Shown here: positions 7,235-12,923 of the stretch, piece by piece
How the letters are laid out: every line of letters begins with the position of its first letter
Position numbering within the stretch: the stretch's first letter is position 1
Origin: an uncultured Megasphaera sp.
GTDB taxonomy: Bacteria; Bacillota; Negativicutes; Veillonellales; Megasphaeraceae
NCBI RefSeq assembly: GCF_958350005.1
Contig: NZ_CATWFF010000044.1
Coordinates: 1-12,923, forward strand
Reading direction: 5' to 3'
Length of the DNA stretch: 12,923 nt
Made by a program: the position numbers and the translations under genes
Notes under the pieces: model-generated
Databases searched by the model: none
What the model was told of the DNA's origin: nothing
Seen by the model: the letters and a program-made list of their open reading frames with translations, nothing else

Positions 7235-8158
7235 TCAGTCTTCGCCAATAATGCGCACTTCCGGTTCCAGGTGTACGCCGTGGGCCAGTTCGACGCGGCG
7301 CTGCACTTCCTGAATGACCTGCAGAACGTCATGGGCCGATGCGTGGCCCCGGTTGACGACAAAGCCGGCATGTTTGGTTGATACCTGGGCGTCGCCGAAG
7401 GACAGGCCCTTCAGGCCGGTCTGATCGATCAGGGTACCGGCAAAATATCCCGGCGGCCGCTTGAAGGTACTGCCGGCACTGTGCATTTCCAGAGGCTGCT
7501 TACTGCTCCGCCGCTGGTTCAGGTCATCCATGGTGGCCTGAATTTCTTCTTTGTCGCCGCGCCGCAGGGTCAGTTCCACTTCGACGACAAATTCCTGGGA
7601 TTTCTGAAACCGGCTCTGCCGGTAGGCAAAGCCCAGGTTCGGTGCGCTGTACGTATGAACGCCGCCTGTGCTGTTGACAGTGCGGACCCGCGATACGACA
7701 CGGCTCATTTCGCCGTCATAGGCACCGGCATTCATAAAGACGGCGCCGCCCAGCGTTCCCGGTATACCGCAGGCAAATTCAATGCCTGTCAGGCCCTGCT
7801 GCTGAGCGAACTGACACACGTCTTTCAGCATGTATCCGGCACTGGCATGAATTTTGGTTCCATGACAGGACAGGACGCGCCGCATCTGGTTCAGCTGAAT
7901 AACGACGCCGCGAATGCCTCCGTCGCGGACGAGAATATTCGAGCCGCCGCCCAGGACGGTCAGGGGCAAATCCAGGGACCTGGCCGTACGGATGGCCAGG
8001 GACATTTCTTTTACGGACCGCGGAAGAACCAGAACGTCTGCCGGGCCGCCGACGGCAAAGGTCGTATGATCCCGCATCAGTTCGTTGGCGAGAACCAGTT
8101 CCTTCGGCATCAGTTCTCCCATGCGGGACACAAAACAGGCTACTCCATCACGATTCAT
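7235..8158 (-). CDS. murB: UDP-N-acetylenolpyruvoylglucosamine reductase
   Basis: MurB is the FAD/NADPH-dependent cytosolic enzyme that reduces the enolpyruvyl group to make UDP-N-acetylmuramate for peptidoglycan. The frame gives 307 residues (family about 300). Seen: the FAD-domain pattern TFAVGGPAD and LGGGSNILVRDGG, then GIPGTLGGAVFMNAGAY, YRQSRF, the active-site segment SAGSTFKRP with its proton-donating serine, and a C-terminal LEPEVRIIGE with the conserved Glu. The short YRQSRF region marks the type II form usual in Bacillota. The start is uncertain. ATG 8158 has AAGGA 13 bases upstream and overlaps the end of the preceding gene by 11 bases; ATG 8110 (MPKELV) has GGGAGA only 4 bases upstream. 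A TTG at 8161 seems less likely. Confidence 0.95.
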   Translation of the reverse strand: MNRDGVACFVSRMGELMPKELVLANELMRDHTTFAVGGPADVLVLPRSVKEMSLAIRTARSLDLPLTVLGGGSNILVRDGGIRGVVIQLNQMRRVLSCHGTKIHASAGYMLKDVCQFAQQQGLTGIEFACGIPGTLGGAVFMNAGAYDGEMSRVVSRVRTVNSTGGVHTYSAPNLGFAYRQSRFQKSQEFVVEVELTLRRGDKEEIQATMDDLNQRRSSKQPLEMHSAGSTFKRPPGYFAGTLIDQTGLKGLSFGDAQVSTKHAGFVVNRGHASAHDVLQVIQEVQRRVELAHGVHLEPEVRIIGED

Positions 8159-8504
8159 CAAGGATGCTCATTCCTTCTGCCATAGACTGCTGAATAATCT
8201 GGAAAACTTCGCCGGCCATGGACTGCCAGGCATTGTACTTCTGCAGATAATCCATGGCCATTTCATTGTGCTTGATTATTTCAGCCATGCGGTTCAGCTG
8301 TTCGATTTTTTTCTTAATCGGCTTGTCGCCCATGGACTGGGCATAGGCCAGCTGCGTCTGCAAGAGCAGATACTCCCGTACCATGCGGACTGTTTTTTCA
8401 TCTTTCCGCAGGGCCCTTCCTGCTTCTACGAGGGCCGTATACTCGCTGCACTCCCGAATAGCGTCACTCAGTTCATGTGCTTTATCATATAACTTCACGT
8501 CCAT
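8148..8504 (-). CDS. YlbF/YmcA/YheA family helical protein
   Basis: This 118-residue protein is predicted to be nearly all helix (charged amphipathic stretches around 1-60 and 60-110) and fits the Com_YlbF family by length and pattern. In Bacillus, the YlbF and YmcA members join YaaT in a complex that affects RNase Y-dependent mRNA processing, competence and sporulation; YheA is a less studied paralogue. Which member this one corresponds to cannot be told from sequence alone. It has a single cysteine near residue 19, so it lacks an obvious own metal-cluster motif. ATG 8504 follows GAGGTG with short spacing. It starts 16 bases after the trmL stop, and its end overlaps murB, so the three are probably one transcript. 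Confidence 0.8.
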   Translation of the reverse strand: MDVKLYDKAHELSDAIRECSEYTALVEAGRALRKDEKTVRMVREYLLLQTQLAYAQSMGDKPIKKKIEQLNRMAEIIKHNEMAMDYLQKYNAWQSMAGEVFQIIQQSMAEGMSILDES

Positions 8505-8520
8505 TACACCTCAATTCTGT

Positions 8521-9009
8521 TTATTGGAGATTTTCGATGCCTACGCCGCCTTTTGCCAGTCCGGGAAATCCAAGCTGACGCAGCGCTTCATACGCTACAA
8601 TGGCTACGGTATTGGACAAGTTCAGGCTCCGTGCTTCTTCGATCATGGGCACGCGGAAACAGTGCGTCTGATTTTCTTTGAGCAGCGATTCCGGCAGCCC
8701 TTTCGTTTCCTTGCCAAAGACGATGAAATCGTCAGGGCGAAACGAAATATCTGCATAGCACTGACTGGCTTTGGTCGTCAAAAAAAAGAACCGTCCTTCT
8801 GAATAGGCACGGCGCACTTCCTGAAAATTTTCGTGAATCTGTACGTCTACTAACGACCAGTAATCAAGTCCTGCCCGCTTTAAATGTTTGTCATCAATGG
8901 AAAAGCCCAGAGGCTTGACCAAATGCAGCGTCATATGATTTGCCGCGCATAACCGGGCAACATTGCCCGTATTGCCGGGAATTTCCGGCTCTACCATTAC
9001 GATATGCAT
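8521..9009 (-). CDS. trmL: tRNA (cytidine/uridine(34)-2'-O)-methyltransferase
   Basis: This SPOUT-class methyltransferase uses SAM to 2'-O-methylate the wobble base of certain leucine tRNAs. At 162 residues it is the minimal TrmL/YibK form without extra RNA-binding domains. The three SPOUT motifs are clear: PEIPGNTGNVAR at 8-19, FGKETKGLP at 98-106 and RSLNLSNTVAIVAYE at 127-141, the latter two forming the knotted SAM site. ATG 9009 has GGAG 9 bases upstream. It is the first gene of the trmL-ylbF-murB group and starts downstream of a terminator. Its reaction releases SAH, the substrate of the salvage operon elsewhere in the window, though I infer no special link. Confidence 0.94.
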   Translation of the reverse strand: MHIVMVEPEIPGNTGNVARLCAANHMTLHLVKPLGFSIDDKHLKRAGLDYWSLVDVQIHENFQEVRRAYSEGRFFFLTTKASQCYADISFRPDDFIVFGKETKGLPESLLKENQTHCFRVPMIEEARSLNLSNTVAIVAYEALRQLGFPGLAKGGVGIENLQ

Positions 9010-9029
9010 AGTATCACTCTCCAGTCAAT

Positions 9030-9099
9030 ATTGTACAAGATTTCCCTGTCAAGTACAAGGGCTGTCCGGCCCTTATACTGCGGTTCGTTAACCTGTAAG
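9030..9099 (-). promoter_or_regulatory. Candidate promoters of trmL-ylbF-murB
   Basis: Two minus-strand candidates are seen. The first is TTGTAC (9053-9058), 17 bases, TACAAT (9030-9035); its start would fall almost on the trmL ribosome site, leaving a very short leader. The second is TGTAAG/CTTACA (9094-9099), 16 bases, TATAAG (9072-9077). A 6-bp hairpin (AAGGGC/GCCCTT) lies between 9057 and 9074. I cannot choose between them. Confidence 0.4.
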
Positions 9100-9156
9100 G
9101 CCCTGTCCGGAAAGTCCAGGAGCCGTCTGACCGTTCTGCCGGCAGATTAGGGGCAT

Positions 9157-9189
9157 AAAAAAAGAGCTGTCCCATCCTGCAGACAGCTC
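9157..9189 (-). terminator. Intrinsic terminator after the LysE remnant
   Basis: The minus strand reads GAGCTGTC (9182-9189), a 10-base loop, GACAGCTC (9164-9171), then seven T residues (9157-9163). This is a standard rho-independent terminator 12 bases after the LysE-remnant stop, and it insulates trmL from upstream reading. Confidence 0.9.
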
Positions 9190-9201
9190 CCCTTTTATCA
9201 G

Positions 9202-9585
9202 TTATACCAGTCCCTGGCGAAACTGCTTCACCGCCGCAAGGCCCCGGTGCAGCCCATAGCCCAGAATGGTCACGCCAATGATGCCGTTCAGAACGGCCGA
9301 CATGGCCGGCGACAAATAGGGCCCTGCATACCCGGCCAGCAGGGACAGCGACGACAGAAACGACGCTGTCGCAGCGGCACAGCCGGCCATATACCCGCAC
9401 AGACTGGACGGCGTACGCTGCAGCACAGCCGCTTTGGCAGAAAAGACACCGGCCCAGAACAGAATCGTCACCGGATTCGACGCGGTCAGGACGACGGCCT
9501 GGATAAACGCCATGACCGGATCGACAGCATACCGGTACATGCCGGTCGTATCGGCCGAGGCCATATAAAAAACGGTCTCCACCAA
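9202..9585 (-). pseudogene. LysE/RhtB-family amino acid exporter, N-terminal half missing
   Basis: The frame encodes up to 127 residues that match only the C-terminal half of LysE-family exporters: a membrane segment containing the family-like SNPVTILFWAGVF, then two more hydrophobic segments (CGYMAGCAAATASFLSS... and NGIIGVTILGYGL...), for three in all. Full members have about 200 residues and six segments; the first three, with the usual PGP region, are absent. An in-frame TAG sits immediately before the first possible start (TTG 9585), and that TTG lies in the loop of the ridA terminator. The next start, ATG 9564, has no well-spaced ribosome site. Upstream sequence is ridA, so the missing half has been deleted rather than shifted in frame. 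Its terminator survives. It is probably non-functional; a shortened three-segment protein is the less likely alternative. Confidence 0.75.
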
Positions 9586-9604
9586 CTACTGTGATGGAGA
9601 CCGT
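9567..9604 (-). terminator. Intrinsic terminator after ridA
   Basis: A 10-bp perfect inverted repeat pairs 9595-9604 with 9572-9581 (minus strand ACGGTCTCCA / TGGAGACCGT) around a 13-base loop, followed by a T run at 9571-9567. It starts 25 bases after the ridA stop and overlaps the first codons of the LysE remnant. Confidence 0.92.
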
Positions 9605-9629
9605 CTGCCTGAACGGGCCTATTCGGTTA

Positions 9630-10016
9630 TTATTTTCCGCAGTATGCTACTACTTCTACTTCCAGCAGTGCGCCCAGCGGGAGCTTGCTGATTTCGATGC
9701 ACGACCGGGCCGGCAAAGTTTTCTGGAAATACTTGCCGTATACGGCGTTGACTGCGCCGAAGAAGTTGATGTCAGACAGATATACGGTCGTCTTGACGAC
9801 GTCATCATACGAAAGTCCAGCAGCTTCCAGAATAGCGCCAACGTTTTTCATGCACTGTTCAGCCTGTTCCGTTACGCTGCCGGCAACGATTTTTCCTTTT
9901 TCCGGGTTAATGGGAACCTGACCGGATGCAAAGAGGAAATCACCGGCTTTAATAGCCTGGGAATATGGGCCTACTGCACCGGGAGCTTTATCTGTTTTAA
10001 TTACTTCTACTGCCAT
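9630..10016 (-). CDS. ridA: 2-iminobutanoate/2-iminopropanoate deaminase RidA
   Basis: RidA is a small trimeric cytosolic enzyme that hydrolyses reactive enamines and imines released by PLP enzymes such as threonine/serine dehydratase, giving 2-oxo acids and ammonia. The protein has 128 residues. Family marks: APGAVGPYSQA at 11-21 with Y18, SGQVP at 31-35, PARSC with R104 (the carboxylate-binding Arg, E. coli R105) and EVEVVAY with the conserved Glu near 119-121. These point to the RidA subfamily proper. ATG 10016 (MAVEV) is preferred. The frame also has ATG 10028, but AAAGGAG directly abuts that codon, while it lies 12 bases from 10016. It lies downstream of ilvA and a permease on the same strand, which fits its role, and ends at a strong terminator. 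Confidence 0.95.
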   Translation of the reverse strand: MAVEVIKTDKAPGAVGPYSQAIKAGDFLFASGQVPINPEKGKIVAGSVTEQAEQCMKNVGAILEAAGLSYDDVVKTTVYLSDINFFGAVNAVYGKYFQKTLPARSCIEISKLPLGALLEVEVVAYCGK

Positions 10017-10072
10017 AATGTAATACATCTCCTTTGTGAATATGGTTAGTGAATATGATACTATCTTTGTAT

Positions 10073-10101
10073 ATTATACCCTATACCAGGCCATTTTGCT
10101 A
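10073..10101 (-). promoter_or_regulatory. Candidate ridA promoter
   Basis: The 90-base gap between the permease and ridA contains a perfect minus-strand TATAAT (10073-10078), with TAGCAA (10096-10101, 3 of 6 matches) 17 bases upstream. A short CCAGG/CCTGG hairpin overlaps the -35 area but lacks a T run, so ridA may be served both by read-through and by this promoter. Confidence 0.5.
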
Positions 10102-10118
10102 CCTGGCAGGACATATAA

Positions 10119-11543
10119 TCACGCTTCTTCTTCTGCCGCAGCTTTGGGAGCTTCTTCTTTGGGCAGAAGCTGGCCGTTTTCATCATATTGATTGTTCCGG
10201 TACCCTGCCAGGAAATATCCGGCCGTTACGATGGCGATGAAAATCCAGCCGGCAATGAGGGACATGCGCGTATCCGGATTGACCCACATGCCAATGGTCA
10301 CCAGGACAAGGAAGAGCAGGCAGAACCAGTTGGCATACGGGAAGAGCGGCGATTTGAAGGGATGTTCCTTCATGGCCTTGTCACCCCAGGATTTGCGGAA
10401 ATTCTTCTGCGCATAGGCCAGAACAAACCAGGCTACCATGCCGGGGAATACGCTGGCGCTGTAAATGTAGAGGAACAGTTTGGAATCGGGAACGACATAA
10501 TTGAGAACAACGCCGATGAGCAGGCAGGCCAGGGTAATCATGATGCCGTGCTGCGGTACGCCATGAGCCGACAGTTTGCCGAAGAATTTCGGTGCCTGAC
10601 CGTTCTGAGCCAGTGTGTACAGCATGCGGCCTGAGCTGTAAATGCCGCTGTTGCATCCTGACAGGGCTGCTGTGAGGACGACGAAGTTGATAATGCCCGC
10701 TGCTGACGTGACACCGACTTTGGCAAAGGTCGTAACGAAGGGGCTGCCCAGCATGCCGAGCTGATCCCACGGATACAGGGTAATGACGACGAAGATGGCG
10801 CCAATGTAGAAGATGAGAATACGCCAGACAATGTTTTTCGTCGCTTTCCGCAGCGTTTCCTTCGGATTCTGTGCTTCTCCGGCCGTAATCCCTACGAGCT
10901 CGACGCCCTGGAAGGCCGCCGCTACGACACACATGGCGCTGAGCATGCCGCCAATGCCGTTCGGGAAGAAGCCGCCGTGGGACCACAGGTTGGAAAATCC
11001 CAGGGGAACGCCGTTATTGCCGAAGCCGAAGAGGATGATCATGGCGCCGACGACGAGCATAACGACGATGGTCGTGACTTTGATAATGGCAAACCAGAAT
11101 TCAAATTCGCCGTAATACTTGACGGCAGCCATGTTGGCCAGCGTGACGATAAGCATGCCGCCAAAGGCTGAAATCCACTGCGGTACTTCCGGGAACCAGT
11201 AGTGTACGTATATACCGACTGCCGTAACTTCCGACAGCCCTACGGCTACCCACAGGAACCAGTAGCACCAGGCCGTCAGATAGCCGGCAAAGGGACAGAT
11301 ATATTTATGGCCATATGTTGCAAAAGAGCCTGTAACCGGTTCCAGATACAGCATTTCGCCCATAATACGCATAATGAAAAACATAACCAGCCCGGCCAGG
11401 GCATAACAGAGCAAAACCGACGGGCCTGCCGTCTGAATCGTGCTGGCAGATCCCATAAACAGTCCGACGCCGATGGTGCCGCCTAAGGCGATCATCTCGA
11501 CATGACGGGGTTTCAGACCACGTTGCATTTCGTTGTTTTCCAT
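10119..11543 (-). CDS. Amino acid permease, APC superfamily (AAT family)
   Basis: This is a cytoplasmic-membrane proton-coupled amino acid importer of 474 residues with about 12 hydrophobic segments. The N-terminus shows the AAT-family signature GLKPRHVEMIALGG and GTIGVGLFMGSA (22-33), with TAGPS (38-42) and MGEMLYLEP (61-69) in the first two to three segments. FQGVELVGITAGEA, mid-protein, is the conserved segment-6 region. The C-terminus is a short acidic cytosolic tail rich in Ala and Glu. Relatives carry proline, GABA, histidine, D-Ser/Ala/Gly or threonine/serine; the substrate cannot be assigned from sequence. Its place 30 bases after ilvA makes threonine or serine a reasonable guess. ATG 11543 (MENNEM) is chosen over the frame's 11573 because AAGGGGAG lies 7 bases upstream. 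Confidence 0.9.
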   Translation of the reverse strand: MENNEMQRGLKPRHVEMIALGGTIGVGLFMGSASTIQTAGPSVLLCYALAGLVMFFIMRIMGEMLYLEPVTGSFATYGHKYICPFAGYLTAWCYWFLWVAVGLSEVTAVGIYVHYWFPEVPQWISAFGGMLIVTLANMAAVKYYGEFEFWFAIIKVTTIVVMLVVGAMIILFGFGNNGVPLGFSNLWSHGGFFPNGIGGMLSAMCVVAAAFQGVELVGITAGEAQNPKETLRKATKNIVWRILIFYIGAIFVVITLYPWDQLGMLGSPFVTTFAKVGVTSAAGIINFVVLTAALSGCNSGIYSSGRMLYTLAQNGQAPKFFGKLSAHGVPQHGIMITLACLLIGVVLNYVVPDSKLFLYIYSASVFPGMVAWFVLAYAQKNFRKSWGDKAMKEHPFKSPLFPYANWFCLLFLVLVTIGMWVNPDTRMSLIAGWIFIAIVTAGYFLAGYRNNQYDENGQLLPKEEAPKAAAEEEA

Positions 11544-11573
11544 ACGGATACTCCCCTTTCCAGTACGCAGCAA

Positions 11574-12794
11574 TTATTTAATTGTCACATGATAATGATG
11601 GTCCCGCAGCACTTCCAGCAGCCGTTCCACATGCTTTTCGTTGGCCGTTTCCAGTTCGCACGATACGGCTGTATAGCCCATGCTGACGCCGTGCTGGCTC
11701 CGTTCATGCGTAATGGACAGAATGTTGGCATTGGAATCGGAAATCAGGGACAGCAGCTTGACCAGCTCGCCCGGCGTGTCGGGAATGACCGTTTCAAAGA
11801 AGACCTTGCGCCACGACCGGAGAAGGCCGCTGTTGATGACGCGGGTCATATTGTTGACGTCAATGTTGCCGCCGCTGACCATGGCTGCTACTTTCTTGTT
11901 GTGCAGGCCGGAAATCTTGCCGTTCATCAGGGCCGCAACCGGTACGGCACCGGCGCCTTCGGCTACGCATTTTACCCGTTCCAGCAGCCAGAGGATAGCA
12001 CCGGCAATTTCCGTTTCGTCTACCGTTACGATATCGTCGACATAGTCCTTGCAGATTTCATAGGTCAAATCGCCTGGCGTCTTGACCGTAATGCCGTCGG
12101 CAAGGCTTGCTTTGCCGTTTACCGTCAGAATTTTTCCTTTTTCCACCGATTCTTTCATGGAAGGCATGTTTGCTGTCTGTACGCCAATGACCTTGATCTT
12201 CGGGTTCATACTCTTGGCTGCTACAGCCAGGCCGGAAATAAGGCCGCCGCCGCCAATAGGCGAAACGATGACGTCCAGGTCGGGGATTTCAGCGAGAATT
12301 TCCAGGGCAATCGTTCCCTGGCCGGCAATAACTTCGGGATCGTTGAAGGGATGAACGAAGGTATAGCCGTGTTCTTTCGTCAGCTCTACGGCCTTGGCTG
12401 CAGCTTCGTCAAAGAAGTCGCCGTACAGCACGACGTTGGCGCCGTACCCGCGGGTAGCTGCTACTTTCGTAAGAGGTGCATGTTTGGGCATGCAGATCGT
12501 CGACTGACAGCCGTATACGCTGGCTGCCAGAGCAACGCCCTGGGCATGATTGCCGGCTGATGCGGCAATGACGCCTTTTTCCCGTTCTTCCGGCGTCAGG
12601 GATGCTACTTTGTTGTAGGCGCCGCGAAGCTTGAAGGACCCGGTGCGCTGCAGATTTTCCAGCTTCAGCCACACGTCGCAGCCAGCCAGGTTGCTGACAG
12701 AATTCGTGTAGGCCATGCCGGTCTTCTGCGCAACGCCTCTCAGCCGTTCCTGAGCCTGCCGGATCATTTGCAATGTTACCTTGTCTGTACTCAT
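11574..12794 (-). CDS. ilvA: Threonine (serine) ammonia-lyase with C-terminal ACT domain
   Basis: This PLP enzyme dehydrates and deaminates threonine to 2-oxobutanoate (and serine to pyruvate) through enamine/imine intermediates. It is 406 residues, the shorter form with one C-terminal ACT domain, not the 500-residue IlvA with two. Seen: PLP lysine K55 in TGSFKLRGAYN, SAGNHAQG at 79-86, the phosphate loop GGGGL at 181-185, SGGN at 307-310, and the ACT domain from about 330 to the end (TVIPDTPGELVKLLSLI...). A single ACT domain suggests effector control, but the ligand is unknown; it may serve isoleucine synthesis or threonine/serine catabolism (tdcB-like). ATG 12794 has a perfect AGGAGG 8 bases upstream. 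It begins a group with the permease and ridA, behind a strong promoter. Confidence 0.95.
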   Translation of the reverse strand: MSTDKVTLQMIRQAQERLRGVAQKTGMAYTNSVSNLAGCDVWLKLENLQRTGSFKLRGAYNKVASLTPEEREKGVIAASAGNHAQGVALAASVYGCQSTICMPKHAPLTKVAATRGYGANVVLYGDFFDEAAAKAVELTKEHGYTFVHPFNDPEVIAGQGTIALEILAEIPDLDVIVSPIGGGGLISGLAVAAKSMNPKIKVIGVQTANMPSMKESVEKGKILTVNGKASLADGITVKTPGDLTYEICKDYVDDIVTVDETEIAGAILWLLERVKCVAEGAGAVPVAALMNGKISGLHNKKVAAMVSGGNIDVNNMTRVINSGLLRSWRKVFFETVIPDTPGELVKLLSLISDSNANILSITHERSQHGVSMGYTAVSCELETANEKHVERLLEVLRDHHYHVTIK

Positions 12795-12829
12795 ATGTAA
12801 TTCCTCCTAAATGAATTGCCGAATCGTTT

Positions 12830-12871
12830 GGGAAAACGAATATATGTCATATGCTTTTTTCGTATTTTCCC
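12830..12871 (-). promoter_or_regulatory. Leader hairpin at the 5' end of the ilvA transcript
   Basis: On the minus strand GGGAAAA-TA-CGAA pairs with TTCGTTTTCCC: 11 base pairs with a 2-base bulge, closing an 18-base AT-rich loop that includes the near-palindrome ATATG-A-CATAT. With the predicted start near 12876, the hairpin begins a few bases into the RNA. It has no T run after it and leaves the ribosome site free, so it is not an obvious attenuator; a 5'-stabilising stem or an operator are possible. Confidence 0.55.
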
Positions 12872-12882
12872 ATTGCATCTTC

Positions 12883-12911
12883 ACTATACATCTTTGTTCG
12901 TCCAATGTCAA
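12883..12911 (-). promoter_or_regulatory. Near-consensus promoter of ilvA
   Basis: A perfect TTGACA (12906-12911 on the minus strand) is followed after exactly 17 bases by TATAGT (12883-12888, 5 of 6 matches). Transcription would begin near 12876, leaving a leader of about 80 bases before the ilvA start. Confidence 0.85.
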
Positions 12912-12923
12912 TGGATGTATCAT

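Noticed and set aside
7129..7371. 80-codon minus-strand frame between murB and typA
   Set aside because: Starts inside murB out of frame and runs across the typA promoter; no ribosome site and no family resemblance.
9014..9400. 128-codon minus-strand frame overlapping the LysE remnant
   Set aside because: Runs out of frame through the LysE remnant, through its terminator and into the trmL promoter region. Rich in Arg, Gly and Cys with no family pattern. Considered as the continuation of LysE by frameshift, but the LysE C-terminus is already complete in the other frame.
11502..12560. 352-codon plus-strand frame opposite ilvA
   Set aside because: Mirrored register of ilvA; no recognisable domain.

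Overview
All genes in this window lie on the minus strand, so transcription runs from high to low coordinates. The gene set suggests a Bacillota (Firmicutes) bacterium of moderate-to-high GC: a YlbF-family protein, a MurB with a serine-type active-site motif, Hsp33, TypA/BipA and a Thermotoga/archaeal-type adenosylhomocysteinase. My best guess is an anaerobic Negativicute (Megasphaera/Dialister-like). That placement is inference from gene content and cannot be proved here. I see no insertion sequences, phage genes, CRISPR arrays, rRNA or tRNA genes.

Layout, in order of transcription. (1) Positions 12923-9567 carry an amino-acid module. A near-consensus promoter and a leader hairpin precede ilvA (threonine/serine ammonia-lyase). 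An APC-family amino acid permease follows, then ridA (enamine/imine deaminase), which ends at a strong intrinsic terminator. (2) Positions 9585-9157 hold the C-terminal half of a LysE-family exporter. Its N-terminal half is missing and it abuts the ridA terminator, so it looks like a remnant; it has its own terminator. (3) Positions 9099-7235 hold trmL (tRNA methyltransferase), a YlbF-family gene and murB, tightly packed. (4) Positions 7175-5216 hold typA with its own promoter and terminator. (5) From about 5170 to position 1 and beyond the edge is an operon: hslO, a methylthioadenosine-phosphorylase family gene (mtnP), mtnA, ahcY and mtaD (cut by the window edge).

The most interesting part is the last operon, which handles the two nucleoside by-products of S-adenosylmethionine use: methylthioadenosine (MTA) and S-adenosylhomocysteine (SAH). 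Besides an MTA/SAH deaminase, it carries a phosphorylase and a hydrolase whose purine-recognition positions differ from the adenine-specific enzymes. The phosphorylase has Asn and Ala where human MTAP has Asp220 and Asp222. The hydrolase has Glu and Lys where human SAHH has Thr57 and Glu59. Together these suggest a 'deaminate first' route. MTA would become methylthioinosine and then methylthioribose-1-phosphate plus hypoxanthine, feeding MtnA. SAH would become S-inosylhomocysteine and then homocysteine plus inosine. This logic is known from Methanocaldococcus and, in part, Pseudomonas. A compact bacterial operon encoding both branches, led by the redox chaperone gene hslO, deserves a direct test.

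The ilvA-permease-ridA group is also coherent: uptake of an amino acid, dehydration and deamination to a 2-oxo acid, and clean-up of the reactive enamine/imine intermediate.
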